From: Chthonomonas sp. UBA6659
GTDB taxonomy: Bacteria; Armatimonadota; Fimbriimonadia; Fimbriimonadales; Fimbriimonadaceae
DNA length: 63,222 nucleotides
Assembly: GCA_002455425.1 (NCBI GenBank)
Contig: DKKT01000017.1
Coordinates: 1-63,222 of the forward strand
Direction: 5' to 3'
The position numbers and the translations under genes were made by a program. Position 1 is the first letter of the stretch. Each line of letters begins with the position of its first letter. The notes under the pieces were generated by a model, which ran no database searches, was not told the origin of the DNA, and saw only the letters and a program-made list of their open reading frames with translations. Positions 43,084 to 51,482 of the stretch are shown here, one piece after another.

Positions 43084-44862
43084 ATGTCCGTCATCCACCA
43101 GGAGAAGCAGAACCGACTCGATCTGCGCCAGCTGATGTTTCCGGCGGTGCTCCTGGGCGTGTTTCTGGTCTTCTTCTTCCGGCTTTGGTACCTCCAGGTC
43201 ATGCATGCGCCGGCCTTGATCGAGAAGGCCGACACGTTTCGGAATTCGACGATCCCGAAGGCGGCCCCACGTGGGCGAGTTCTCGACCGCAACGGCGTGC
43301 TTCTTGCCGGGGTTCGACCCGAAATCGTCGTGACCGCGCTCCCTGGAGTCGTCAAGAAGCACCCGGAGTCGATCGACACGCTCGCGACAATGCTCGGCGC
43401 ACCCAAGGAGGATCTCCTTGACAAGATCAAGGAGGGCGAGTGGCGTCCGTTTGCCCCGACACCGGTCTTCATGAATGCGCCGATCGACGTCGCGACTCGG
43501 GTCGCGGAGAAGAGCGAAGAACTGCCCGGCCTCGGAGTCGAAACGATGCCGATGCGCTACTACCCGGATACGGTGAGCTTCTCCCACCTCCTTGGCTACG
43601 TCGGAGTACCCTCCGAGAAGAACGTCGAGCGTATCGAGAAGTGGAACGTGGAGCCTGCCGACTACGTGGGCAAGATCGGGCTCGAGTACATCTATGAGCG
43701 CGAGCTCATGGGTGCGTTCGGCTCGGAAGAGATGGAGGTCGACGCGCGGCGGCGACCGCTCCGAACGATCGAGCGAAGCAGTCCGTTGCCAGGTAAGCAG
43801 CTCATCCTCGGGCTCGATGCCGAGCTCCAGAAGTTCGCGACCGACGAATTGACCCGCCGCGGCTTCCGCGGCGCGGTGGCCGCAGTCGATCCGCGCAGTG
43901 GCGAAGTACTGACGCTCTGCAGCAACCCAACCTACGATGCCGGCCAGTTTTTGGGCGGAATCAGCCGGAAGGAGTTCGCCGCGCTCAACAGCGACCCCGG
44001 CAAGCCACTGCTGAACCGCGCGATCTACTCGGCCTACGCCCCCGGATCGACGTTCAAGATCGTGACGACGATCGCCGCGATGCAAACCGGCCACTTCAGT
44101 CCCACCCAGACTTTCTTCTGCCCGGGCTACTACCGAATGGGTCGTCGCAACTTCAAATGCCTCGGAAACCACGGCGCGGTGGCATTCGAGCGTGCGATGG
44201 CAAAGTCGTGCAATACCTACTTCATCTCGCTCGGCATGAAAGCGGGTCCCGAAGCGATCCAGCGTGCGTGCGCCGATCTCGGCCTCGGCAAACCCACCGG
44301 AGTCGATCTCCTCGGAGAGGGCAAGGGGTTCGTGCCGAGCATGGACAATATCGACCGCTGGTCGGCCGATGGCAAGTGGTGGCCCGGCGACACGGCGAAC
44401 TTCTCGGTCGGGCAGGGCGCGATGGCCGTCACCCCGTTGCAGATGGCTTCAGTGATCGCGCTCGTCGCCAATCGCGGCATCTCTTACCGGCCCCATCTGG
44501 TGCGGGCGGTCGTCGAGCCCGGCGATCAGGTCATGAAGCCGGTCCAGCCGCAAGTTCTAGGGCGGGTCGAGGCCTCCGATGCGTTCTGGAGCACGCTCCA
44601 GCGCGGACTCGTCCAGGTCATCGAAGGAGGTACCGCCACCCGCGTCGCCAAGACTCCGGGCCTCACATGGGGCGGCAAAACGGGCTCGGCCGAGAACCGT
44701 CGCGACAGCAAGACCCACAGTTGGTTCGTGGCGTTCGCTCCCGCCGACGATCCGAAGATCGCGATCTGTGTGATGCTGGAAAACGCAGGGCACGGAAGCG
44801 ATGCGGCCGCTCCGGTGGCGGCGGCCATCGTCCGCCACTACCTGGCGAAGACCGGGCGTTAA
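43084..44862 (+). CDS. mrdA: Penicillin-binding protein 2 (elongation-specific transpeptidase)
   Basis: 592 residues. One N-terminal membrane helix (about 18-40), a pedestal/dimerisation domain (about 55-230, RGRVLDRNGVLLA), and a transpeptidase domain. Active-site motifs are APGSTFKIVT (SxxK, Ser near 321), KSCNTYF (SxN) and WGGKTGSAE (KTG near 537). It cross-links peptidoglycan during rod elongation with RodA. The cell-shape genes mreB/C/D and rodA are not in the window. A strong hairpin follows immediately after the stop. Confidence 0.95.
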   Translation: MSVIHQEKQNRLDLRQLMFPAVLLGVFLVFFFRLWYLQVMHAPALIEKADTFRNSTIPKAAPRGRVLDRNGVLLAGVRPEIVVTALPGVVKKHPESIDTLATMLGAPKEDLLDKIKEGEWRPFAPTPVFMNAPIDVATRVAEKSEELPGLGVETMPMRYYPDTVSFSHLLGYVGVPSEKNVERIEKWNVEPADYVGKIGLEYIYERELMGAFGSEEMEVDARRRPLRTIERSSPLPGKQLILGLDAELQKFATDELTRRGFRGAVAAVDPRSGEVLTLCSNPTYDAGQFLGGISRKEFAALNSDPGKPLLNRAIYSAYAPGSTFKIVTTIAAMQTGHFSPTQTFFCPGYYRMGRRNFKCLGNHGAVAFERAMAKSCNTYFISLGMKAGPEAIQRACADLGLGKPTGVDLLGEGKGFVPSMDNIDRWSADGKWWPGDTANFSVGQGAMAVTPLQMASVIALVANRGISYRPHLVRAVVEPGDQVMKPVQPQVLGRVEASDAFWSTLQRGLVQVIEGGTATRVAKTPGLTWGGKTGSAENRRDSKTHSWFVAFAPADDPKIAICVMLENAGHGSDAAAPVAAAIVRHYLAKTGR

Positions 44863-44866
44863 ATGC

Positions 44867-44901
44867 AGAAGGGTCCCGGGCCGATGGCCCGGGACCCTTC
44901 T
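44867..44901. terminator. Perfect 16-bp hairpin between convergent genes
   Basis: AGAAGGGTCCCGGGCC (44867-44882) pairs perfectly with GGCCCGGGACCCTTCT (44886-44901) around a GAT loop, 4 bases after the mrdA stop. It sits between mrdA and the convergent DUF6263-like gene and is therefore likely a bidirectional terminator, although neither side has a strong T-run. Confidence 0.75.
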
Positions 44902-44918
44902 CGATTGCGGCGAACTTC

Positions 44919-45650
44919 CTACTCGGTTCGGGTCATCGTGACGTTGGCGTTCATGGGCGGAATACCCTCTTGGAACACGACGTCCTTCATTTTCGCTTCG
45001 AGCTTGATGACCTCGCCGGTCTCCTTGTCGAGCCAGGCGGTGCCTTCGGCGCTCGACGGACGATCGCCGCTGGTCTCCTTGTAGGTCCAAGTCACCTTGT
45101 AGGCCGTCCACTTGCCGAGCTTGTCCTCGCCGACCAAGGTGTAGCTGCCCTTGGCCGACGGAGTGCCCTTCTTGTCATCCTTCGCAAGGTCGCGATCCCA
45201 ACTGCCGCCGATCGCGATCTCCTTGTCCGGATAGAGGAAGCTCGACATCTGCTCCATGCGCGGGTTGTCCATGCCCGCGGCCGACTTCGTGGAGACCAGC
45301 GCACCGTTGCGGCTGTACGTGTTCGTCGTCGTCTGATCGCCCTGGCCGCTCGGGTCGGCCATCTCCTGACCGTCGTCGCCCATCTTGATCTTCATGTCGC
45401 TCATCGTCGACTCGATCACGATCTCCTTGTCGCTCACGCTCTTGACCTTGTTCGCGACCTTCATCGAGACCTTGATCTTCATCGCGCCCTGGCCGAAGTC
45501 GCCTTCAGCGTCGACGTTCATCATGAACTTCGAGGTGGACCCAGCCTTGGGGTTCCAAGCGATCTTGACGCCCTGAAGAAGAGCGCTCGCCGGCAAGACA
45601 AGGATCGCGGTCGCCGCCGCGAGAATTCCAAGAGTGCGTTTCACTTTCAT
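44919..45650 (-). CDS. Secreted DUF6263-like protein
   Basis: 243 residues with a signal peptide (about 1-25). Strand-rich mature region, for example KAGSTSKFMMNVDAEGDFGQGAMKIKVSMKV, GSYTLVGEDKLGKWTAYKVTWTYKE and ETGEVIKLEAKM. It resembles the secreted protein at 12252-12938 in length, strand layout and the final tail that measures the same kind of domain, and is probably a paralogue. Function unknown. Oriented toward mrdA across the hairpin and away from the efflux operon. Confidence 0.65.
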   Translation of the reverse strand: MKVKRTLGILAAATAILVLPASALLQGVKIAWNPKAGSTSKFMMNVDAEGDFGQGAMKIKVSMKVANKVKSVSDKEIVIESTMSDMKIKMGDDGQEMADPSGQGDQTTTNTYSRNGALVSTKSAAGMDNPRMEQMSSFLYPDKEIAIGGSWDRDLAKDDKKGTPSAKGSYTLVGEDKLGKWTAYKVTWTYKETSGDRPSSAEGTAWLDKETGEVIKLEAKMKDVVFQEGIPPMNANVTMTRTE

Positions 45651-45790
45651 GTCGATTTCGATTCCTCCGAGGGGGTCATACGGGCACCGTCGGCACCGGT
45701 TGCGGCCCGACCACCCAATTGCTGCTACTGTACCGGAACCGGAAGCGGCGGAACACTCCGAACGACATTCGCGTAGACTCGGATGGCCTG

Positions 45791-45820
45791 GACCCGAAAG
45801 TCCTGGGTCGAAAGTCCCAG
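45791..45820 (+). promoter_or_regulatory. Interleaved direct and inverted repeats upstream of the efflux operon
   Basis: CGAAAGTCC occurs twice with a 14-base period (45795-45803 and 45809-45817). Two overlapping inverted repeats share the region: GACCC-N9-GGGTC (45791-45809) and CTGGG-N8-CCCAG (45803-45820). They lie 22 bases upstream of the tolC-like start. This layout fits an operator for a dimeric regulator or two competing RNA hairpins. No regulator gene is adjacent. Confidence 0.45.
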
Positions 45821-45841
45821 AGCGGTAGTCTAGCGAGAGGC

Positions 45842-47146
45842 ATGAAGAACGGATTCTTTGGGTGGGGTCGCGCCGTGTCGACCTGTGTGGTACTCCTGTC
45901 GTCGAGCGGGCTTGTCCTGGGCGATCTGACCTTGGCCGATGCGCTCAAGCGCGCCAAGGAGCAGAACGGCCAGGTTCTCAGTGCTCTGATCGCCGTACGC
46001 ACCGCCCGCAGCCAGGTGGTCAGCAACGAGGGTGCCTTCCTTCCGACGCTTACCGCCAGTGGCGGTTACGACGTGACCCGGCGCAACGACCAGACCGGGG
46101 TCGGCGGCGGGAGCCGCCGTGCGGACTCGACTACCGGCTCGGCCGACGTGACCGCCCGCTGGACTCTGTTGGATAGCGGTGAGCGCGGTTTCTCCCTCGG
46201 CTCCTCCCGACGAAACCTCAAGGCCCAGGAGAACACCGCCGTCCAAACTCTCCGCGAAGTCCTCACCACGGTTCACGAACGGTTCTATGACGCCCTTCGA
46301 GCCCAGGAACTGCTCAAAGTCCAAGAGGCCCAGCTCGAGCGCGTCCAGAAGATCCTCGACCAGACCAAGGCCCGCGTCGAACTCGGCGACACCCGCCCGA
46401 TCGACATCCTTCAAGCCGAGGCCGACGTCCTCAACGCCCGCGCGACGGTCTTGCAGGCCCGCAATCGAGTCACGAATTCGGCCGCAACCCTCAAGGCGGC
46501 GATCGGGTGGCCCGCCGATGAGCCGCTGCCTGCGCTTGCCCAGATCGGCGAACCCGAAACGCCCGCCATTCCTTACACGCTGAACCAAGCGTTCGCCGAT
46601 GGCATCCAGCGTCGAGCGGATCTGATTGCCGACCGCCTCGGCATCGAGGCCCAAGGGTTTGCCATCCGGCTGAGTCGGATCGACGCCGGAGTCACTTGGT
46701 CGCTGAGCGCGAACGCTTCGAAGACCTTCGGGCCCGACGTCTTCGATCGCACGGGGCTCTCGCTCGAAGCGACGATCCCACTGTACGACGGTCGCCGGAG
46801 CCAAGAAGCGATTCGACGTGAGCAACTCCGGCTCGAAAGCCTGCGCGCCACGTACACGCAGTCGGAGCGCAACGTCCGGGCCGAGATCGAAGCGGCGTAC
46901 AAGGAGTACGACCAGAATCGCGAGGTCCTCGCCGCCGCGAAAGCGGCACTCGCGGCGGCCCGCAAGAACTACGAAGCGGCGATCGGGGCTCAGGAAGCGG
47001 GCTCGGGAACCCTGATCCAAGTGTTGACGGCCCAAGTCAGTCTCGTGACGGCGGAATCCACGTATGTGCAGGCGGTCTACGACACGCTCATTTCCGAAGT
47101 CAATCTGCGATTGGCCACGGGCCAGGCGGTGCCAGGAGAAGAATGA
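45842..47146 (+). CDS. TolC-family outer-membrane efflux protein
   Basis: 434 residues from the ATG at 45842, preceded by a GAGAGG site and a signal peptide (about 1-26); the open frame upstream lacks homology. Two TolC repeats are seen as long heptad-like helices (VHERFYDALRAQELLKVQEAQLERVQKILDQTKARVELGDTRPIDILQAEADVLNARA region and the later REAEI/AAKAALAAARKNYEAA region). The RVELGDTRPIDILQA turn is typical. It would form the outer-membrane duct of the exporter encoded by the next three genes. It overlaps the adaptor gene by 4 bases. Confidence 0.92.
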   Translation: MKNGFFGWGRAVSTCVVLLSSSGLVLGDLTLADALKRAKEQNGQVLSALIAVRTARSQVVSNEGAFLPTLTASGGYDVTRRNDQTGVGGGSRRADSTTGSADVTARWTLLDSGERGFSLGSSRRNLKAQENTAVQTLREVLTTVHERFYDALRAQELLKVQEAQLERVQKILDQTKARVELGDTRPIDILQAEADVLNARATVLQARNRVTNSAATLKAAIGWPADEPLPALAQIGEPETPAIPYTLNQAFADGIQRRADLIADRLGIEAQGFAIRLSRIDAGVTWSLSANASKTFGPDVFDRTGLSLEATIPLYDGRRSQEAIRREQLRLESLRATYTQSERNVRAEIEAAYKEYDQNREVLAAAKAALAAARKNYEAAIGAQEAGSGTLIQVLTAQVSLVTAESTYVQAVYDTLISEVNLRLATGQAVPGEE

Positions 47147-48903
47147 AGAAAGGTTGGGTCATCGGAATCGTTGCCGCCCTCGCCGGGGCTTTGATATGGT
47201 TCCTGTTCCTGCGCGGCGGCAACGGCGATGCGGACATCGAGTTTCGCTATGGCAAGATTGAGGCAGGTGAACTCGTGCGGTCGATCAGCGCGACCGGCCA
47301 GCTCGTGGCGTTGACGACCGTCGACGTCAAGTCGAAAGCCGGCGGCAAGATCGTGAAGCTCTCGGTCGACGAAGGCGCCGTGATCAAGAAGGGCGATCTG
47401 ATCGCAGAGATCGATCCTGCCGACACCCGCGCGACCTTCGATCAGGCGTCGGCCGATCTCCGTTCTGCCGAGGCGCGAGCCGAGCAGGCCCGAATCAACG
47501 CGGCGCTTCAGGCGAAGAACTCGGGAACGGCGATCCAGGATGCCGAGGTCGCCGTCGAGCTCGCCAAGCTCCGCCTGGCCCGGGCCGAGGAGCAGAACAG
47601 AGCCCAGCCCACGCTCTCAAGCGCATCCCTCCGCAGTGCTGAAGCAAACCTCCGCACCCAGGAGATGGCCCTCGATCAGCTTGAAAAGGTCACGATTCCC
47701 CAGACCCGCCGCGAAGCCGAAGGGAATCTCGAGCGGGCGAAGACGGACCTCGACGCCGCCGACAGCGACCTCAAACGCCAGGAAGGCCTCCACGCGCAAG
47801 GCTATGTCGCCCTTTCGGCGGTCGAACGGGCACGGAGTACCCGAGCGAGCGCCCAGGCTGCACATAACGTCGCAAAACAACGCTTCGACACCCTCGAACA
47901 AGAACTCCGGAATCAGCTTGAAACCCAGCGCAAGCGAGTGGATCAGGCCCAAGCACAACTCGACGAAGCCAAGGCGAACCAGAACCAGATCACGATCTCC
48001 GGGAAGAACCTCGAGGAGGCACGCAAGGCGCTGCGACAGGCGGAGTTGAGCCTTGCGCGGGCTCGGGACGAAGCCGCCACCGTCCAGGTTCGCAACGCGG
48101 AGGCACGGAGCGCCGAAGCCGGGACCGTGCGGAGCCGCGTCTCCGTCGACAACGCCAAAGTCCAGCTCGACAGCACGACCGTCGTCGCCCCCCGCGACGG
48201 GGTCGTGACGCTCAAGTACCTCGAAGAAGGCACCATCATCCCGCCCGGAACGAGCACATTCGCCCAAGGAACCAGCATCGTCCAGATCAGCGACACGACG
48301 CAGATGTTCGTGGAATGCGCCGTCGACGAAGCCGACATCGCCCAGGTCAAAGAGGGCCAGGCGGTGCGGATCATCGTCGAGGCGTACCCCGGTCAAGAGG
48401 TGCGCGGCAAGGTGACCCGCGTGAACCCTGCCGCAACCACGGCCCAGAACATCACCGCGATCAAAGTCCGGGTGCAGGTTCTGCCCGGTGCCAAGGTCAA
48501 GTTGCTACCCGGCATGAACGCCACCTGCGAGTTTTTGACCCTGGAGATGAAGGACGTTCTCATCGCTCCGATGCAGGCGATTCAACGCGAGGGGGACAAG
48601 GCGTATGTTCGGATCAAGTCCAGCGACCCTCTCAAGCCCGTCCGACGAGAGGTCAAGCTCGGGGAAGCCGGAAACGAAGGGGTCCAGATTCTGGAAGGCC
48701 TCAAGCCGGGTGAAGAGGTCGTGATCGCCGAAATCAACCTCGCACAGCTTCGCGAGACCCAGCGTCGGATGCAAGAGGCCCAGCAGGGCGGCGGCCTCGC
48801 CGGCGGTCAAATGGGCCGTCCCGGCGGCGGAGGAGGCGGACCCCGCGGAGGAGGCGGTGCCGGCGGAGGAGGGGCTCGCCCCTCTGGGGGAGGCGGACGC
48901 TGA
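47143..48903 (+). CDS. HlyD/MacA-type periplasmic adaptor with Gly-rich tail
   Basis: 586 residues. An N-terminal membrane anchor (about 6-22) is followed by a biotinyl-lipoyl hairpin (VDVKSKAGGKIVKLSVDEGAVIKKGDLIAEID), an unusually long alpha-helical hairpin with heptads (about 95-345), a second lipoyl half (STTVVAPRDGVVTLKYLEEG), a beta-barrel, and a MacA-like C-terminal domain. The last ~40 residues are nearly all Gly/Arg/Pro and probably disordered. It links the inner-membrane transporter with the TolC partner. It overlaps tolC by 4 bases. Confidence 0.92.
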   Translation: MKKGWVIGIVAALAGALIWFLFLRGGNGDADIEFRYGKIEAGELVRSISATGQLVALTTVDVKSKAGGKIVKLSVDEGAVIKKGDLIAEIDPADTRATFDQASADLRSAEARAEQARINAALQAKNSGTAIQDAEVAVELAKLRLARAEEQNRAQPTLSSASLRSAEANLRTQEMALDQLEKVTIPQTRREAEGNLERAKTDLDAADSDLKRQEGLHAQGYVALSAVERARSTRASAQAAHNVAKQRFDTLEQELRNQLETQRKRVDQAQAQLDEAKANQNQITISGKNLEEARKALRQAELSLARARDEAATVQVRNAEARSAEAGTVRSRVSVDNAKVQLDSTTVVAPRDGVVTLKYLEEGTIIPPGTSTFAQGTSIVQISDTTQMFVECAVDEADIAQVKEGQAVRIIVEAYPGQEVRGKVTRVNPAATTAQNITAIKVRVQVLPGAKVKLLPGMNATCEFLTLEMKDVLIAPMQAIQREGDKAYVRIKSSDPLKPVRREVKLGEAGNEGVQILEGLKPGEEVVIAEINLAQLRETQRRMQEAQQGGGLAGGQMGRPGGGGGGPRGGGGAGGGGARPSGGGGR

Positions 48904-48945
48904 TCCGACCCTGAATTTGCGTAGGAAGATGAAGGTGATGTTGTC

Positions 48946-50154
48946 ATGACTCTTGCCGACAGTTTTCAGAGTGCGGTCCGTGCGATCGCCGCGAACAAGC
49001 TCCGCTCCGTTCTGACCATGCTCGGGGTGGTGATCGGCGTGGGTTCGGTGATCGCAATGATCGGCATCGGCGAAGGCACCAAGCAGAAGTCCCTCGAGAA
49101 CATCCGGGTGATGGGCACCGACATGATCACGGTGATGCCGGACTGGCGACGGGGAGGCCAGAGCGGTGGCGTCGGCTCGGGCATGGCCCTCAAGCCCGAA
49201 GATGTCGAGGACCTGCGCAAGCTCCCCACGGTCAAGCTCATCAGCGGAGCCGTCCGCAGCAACGACCGGGCCAAGTTCGGCAGCCGAAGCCATCAAACTT
49301 CGATCCTCGGCGTCGAGCCGATCATGGCCGTGATCCGGAACGCGACCAAACTCCACTCCGGAGCCTGGTTCACCGAAGCGGACGATGCCCTCATGGAGCG
49401 TAAGGCCGTCCTTGGTTACCTTGTCTACGACGAACTGTTCAAAGGCGAGAACGCGATCGGAGCGACGATCAAGATCAAGGGCCAGAACTTCGAGGTCATC
49501 GGCGTGGTGGACTACAAGGGTGGCTCGGGGTTCATGAATCCGGATGACCAAATCTACATCCCGCTCAAAACCGCCCAGCAGCGTCTCATGGGGAAGACGA
49601 ATCTCGACATGATCTCGGTCCAGGCGATCAGTACGGACCTCATGCCGATCGCCCAAACCCAGATCGAAGACACTCTCGCGATCAAGCGACGATCGGCCGC
49701 CGGGGAGAACCTCTTCCGCGTGTTCAATCAGGGTGAGATGATCCAACAGATCCAGACCCAAACCCAACTCCTTGGTTTTCTCCTCGCCGGGATCGCGTCG
49801 GTTTCGCTCCTCGTCGGTGGCATCGGGATCATGAACATCATGCTCGTCTCCGTCACCGAGCGCACCCGCGAGATCGGTTTGCGCAAGGCGATCGGAGCGA
49901 AACGCGAAGGAATCCTGACCCAGTTTCTGCTCGAGAGCGTCGTGATGTGCGTTCTTGGCGGAGCGATCGGCATCGTGCTCGGTTGGCTCGCGACCCGAGT
50001 CGTCGCCAAGAGCCTCCAAGTTCCACCGGTCGTCAACACGACCGCGATCGTGATGGCCTTCGGCTTCTCGGTCCTCGTCGGTCTCTTCTTCGGGCTGTAT
50101 CCCGCCCTCCGCGCCAGTCGGCTCCAACCGATCGAGGCGCTTCGGTACGAATAG
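48946..50154 (+). CDS. MacB/FtsX-type ABC transporter permease
   Basis: 402 residues. First membrane helix about 17-38 (LRSVLTMLGVVIGVGSVIAMIGIGEG), a large periplasmic domain (about 45-280), then three membrane helices with the FtsX hallmark GIMNIMLVSVTERTREIGLRKAIGAKREGIL near 300-325. It is the permease half of MacB-like tripartite exporters for macrolides, peptides or siderophores; here the ATPase is a separate protein. Stop and start of the next gene are one base apart. Confidence 0.92.
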   Translation: MTLADSFQSAVRAIAANKLRSVLTMLGVVIGVGSVIAMIGIGEGTKQKSLENIRVMGTDMITVMPDWRRGGQSGGVGSGMALKPEDVEDLRKLPTVKLISGAVRSNDRAKFGSRSHQTSILGVEPIMAVIRNATKLHSGAWFTEADDALMERKAVLGYLVYDELFKGENAIGATIKIKGQNFEVIGVVDYKGGSGFMNPDDQIYIPLKTAQQRLMGKTNLDMISVQAISTDLMPIAQTQIEDTLAIKRRSAAGENLFRVFNQGEMIQQIQTQTQLLGFLLAGIASVSLLVGGIGIMNIMLVSVTERTREIGLRKAIGAKREGILTQFLLESVVMCVLGGAIGIVLGWLATRVVAKSLQVPPVVNTTAIVMAFGFSVLVGLFFGLYPALRASRLQPIEALRYE

Positions 50155-50155
50155 C

Positions 50156-50938
50156 ATGGCGATTGAAGTTCACAAGCTCAGCAAGGACTATGTTCTCGGC
50201 GACGTCGTCGTCCACGCGCTCCGCGGCGTGGACGTCACGATCGAGGTCGGCGAGTTCGTCGCGATCATGGGACCGTCCGGCTCAGGCAAATCCACGTTCA
50301 TGAACGTGGTAGGGTGCCTTGACCGCCCGACGTCGGGGGAGTACGTTCTGAATGGCGAGGCCGTCGCGCGGATGAACGACAATCAGCTCGCCGACATCCG
50401 AAACCGGTACATCGGTTTCGTCTTCCAGAACTTCAACCTCCTGCCCCGCACGTCCGCGCTCAAGAACGTCGAACTCCCATTGATGTACGCGGGAATGAAG
50501 AATCGGCGCGAGAAGGCGATTGCGGCGCTCGACAAAGTCGGGCTGGGCCAGCGGATGGACCATCGACCGAACGAGCTCTCCGGCGGCCAGCAACAGCGCG
50601 TCGCCATCGCGCGGGCGATCGTCAACGACCCCGTTCTGATCCTCGGCGACGAACCCACCGGTAACCTGGACTCGCGCACGTCTGAGGAGATCATGGCCCT
50701 CTTCCAGGACCTCAACCGCAACGGCAAGACGGTGGTGATCGTCACCCATGAAGAGGAGATCGCGCGCCACTGTAAGCGAATCATCCGCTTCAAAGACGGA
50801 AGGATCCAACTTGACGAACCGGTGAAGGACCCCATCGACGCGCGCGAAGCGATCCGTCACCTCCCTGATCCGGACGCCGAGATCCCGACCCCGCAACCCG
50901 AACCGACCGCGGTCGCGGTCCCCCGATTCGAAGTCTAA
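50156..50938 (+). CDS. ABC transporter ATP-binding protein (MacB/LolD type)
   Basis: 260 residues. Walker A MGPSGSGKSTFMN (about 40-52), Q-loop FVFQNFNLLPRTSALKNVELP, signature LSGGQQQRVAIARAI, Walker B VLILGDEPTGNLDSRT and switch His in VIVTHEEE are complete. This subfamily energises MacB- and LolCDE-type transporters, matching the adjacent permease. A Pro/Glu-rich tail follows. The stop overlaps the convergent PepSY-type gene by 4 bases. Confidence 0.95.
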   Translation: MAIEVHKLSKDYVLGDVVVHALRGVDVTIEVGEFVAIMGPSGSGKSTFMNVVGCLDRPTSGEYVLNGEAVARMNDNQLADIRNRYIGFVFQNFNLLPRTSALKNVELPLMYAGMKNRREKAIAALDKVGLGQRMDHRPNELSGGQQQRVAIARAIVNDPVLILGDEPTGNLDSRTSEEIMALFQDLNRNGKTVVIVTHEEEIARHCKRIIRFKDGRIQLDEPVKDPIDAREAIRHLPDPDAEIPTPQPEPTAVAVPRFEV

Positions 50939-51459
50939 CGTTCCTTATCGCGACGGAAGCGGCGGCGACGCAGGATCGGCGTAAGGAACATTCCGACGCC
51001 GGAGATCGCGAGCCCGAGAAGCACGATCGCAACGAGGGGGAGGCCGTACCGCTTGAGCAAGTCGGAAAAGAAACTGAGGTCGTGGATGTCCTCGGCGAGT
51101 TGATCCGTGCGCTTGGCAACCTGGAGCACTTTCCCCGACGATCCATCGACTTGGACCTCGTGGTATCCCTCCTTGCTCAGCACCTTGAAGACGTTGCTGC
51201 CGGGGCGGTAGTCGATGCGGGAAATGTCCTTGTGGGACTTGAGCTCTGGGATCCCGACCTGGAATGCCGCCTCTGCGGCTGTGTGCAGGGAAATCACTTC
51301 ATCGAGGGCCTCCATCGCCGCCCCGTCGGCTTCCGGCGGCCTCACCCAGCCAAAGCTGTCCTTCGTCGCGAGCAGAAAACCGGTGACGGCGATGACGGCC
51401 AGGAATAGGGCGGCGAAAATGCCGATCCAGCGATGCAAGGCGCGGGTCGAGCGGAACAC
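50935..51459 (-). CDS. PepSY-associated membrane protein
   Basis: 174 residues. N-terminal and C-terminal membrane helices (about 11-32 and 140-165) flank a ~90-residue extracytoplasmic PepSY-like domain with VISLHTAAEAAFQVGIPELKSHKDISRIDYRPGSNVFKVL and VQVDGSSGKVLQVAKRTD. The opening RALHRWIGIFAALFLAVIAVTGFLLA motif is typical of PepSY_TM proteins, often linked to iron or redox metabolism. The role is not assigned. It lies 23 bases after the CBS-GGDEF gene. Confidence 0.85.
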   Translation of the reverse strand: MFRSTRALHRWIGIFAALFLAVIAVTGFLLATKDSFGWVRPPEADGAAMEALDEVISLHTAAEAAFQVGIPELKSHKDISRIDYRPGSNVFKVLSKEGYHEVQVDGSSGKVLQVAKRTDQLAEDIHDLSFFSDLLKRYGLPLVAIVLLGLAISGVGMFLTPILRRRRFRRDKER

Positions 51460-51482
51460 GATGAAATCCTACTCTCCGAGGG

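Noticed and set aside
44867..44901. Perfect palindrome as an attachment site or mobile-element end
   Set aside because: No integrase, transposase or duplicated flank is present; location 4 bases after a stop between convergent genes fits a terminator.
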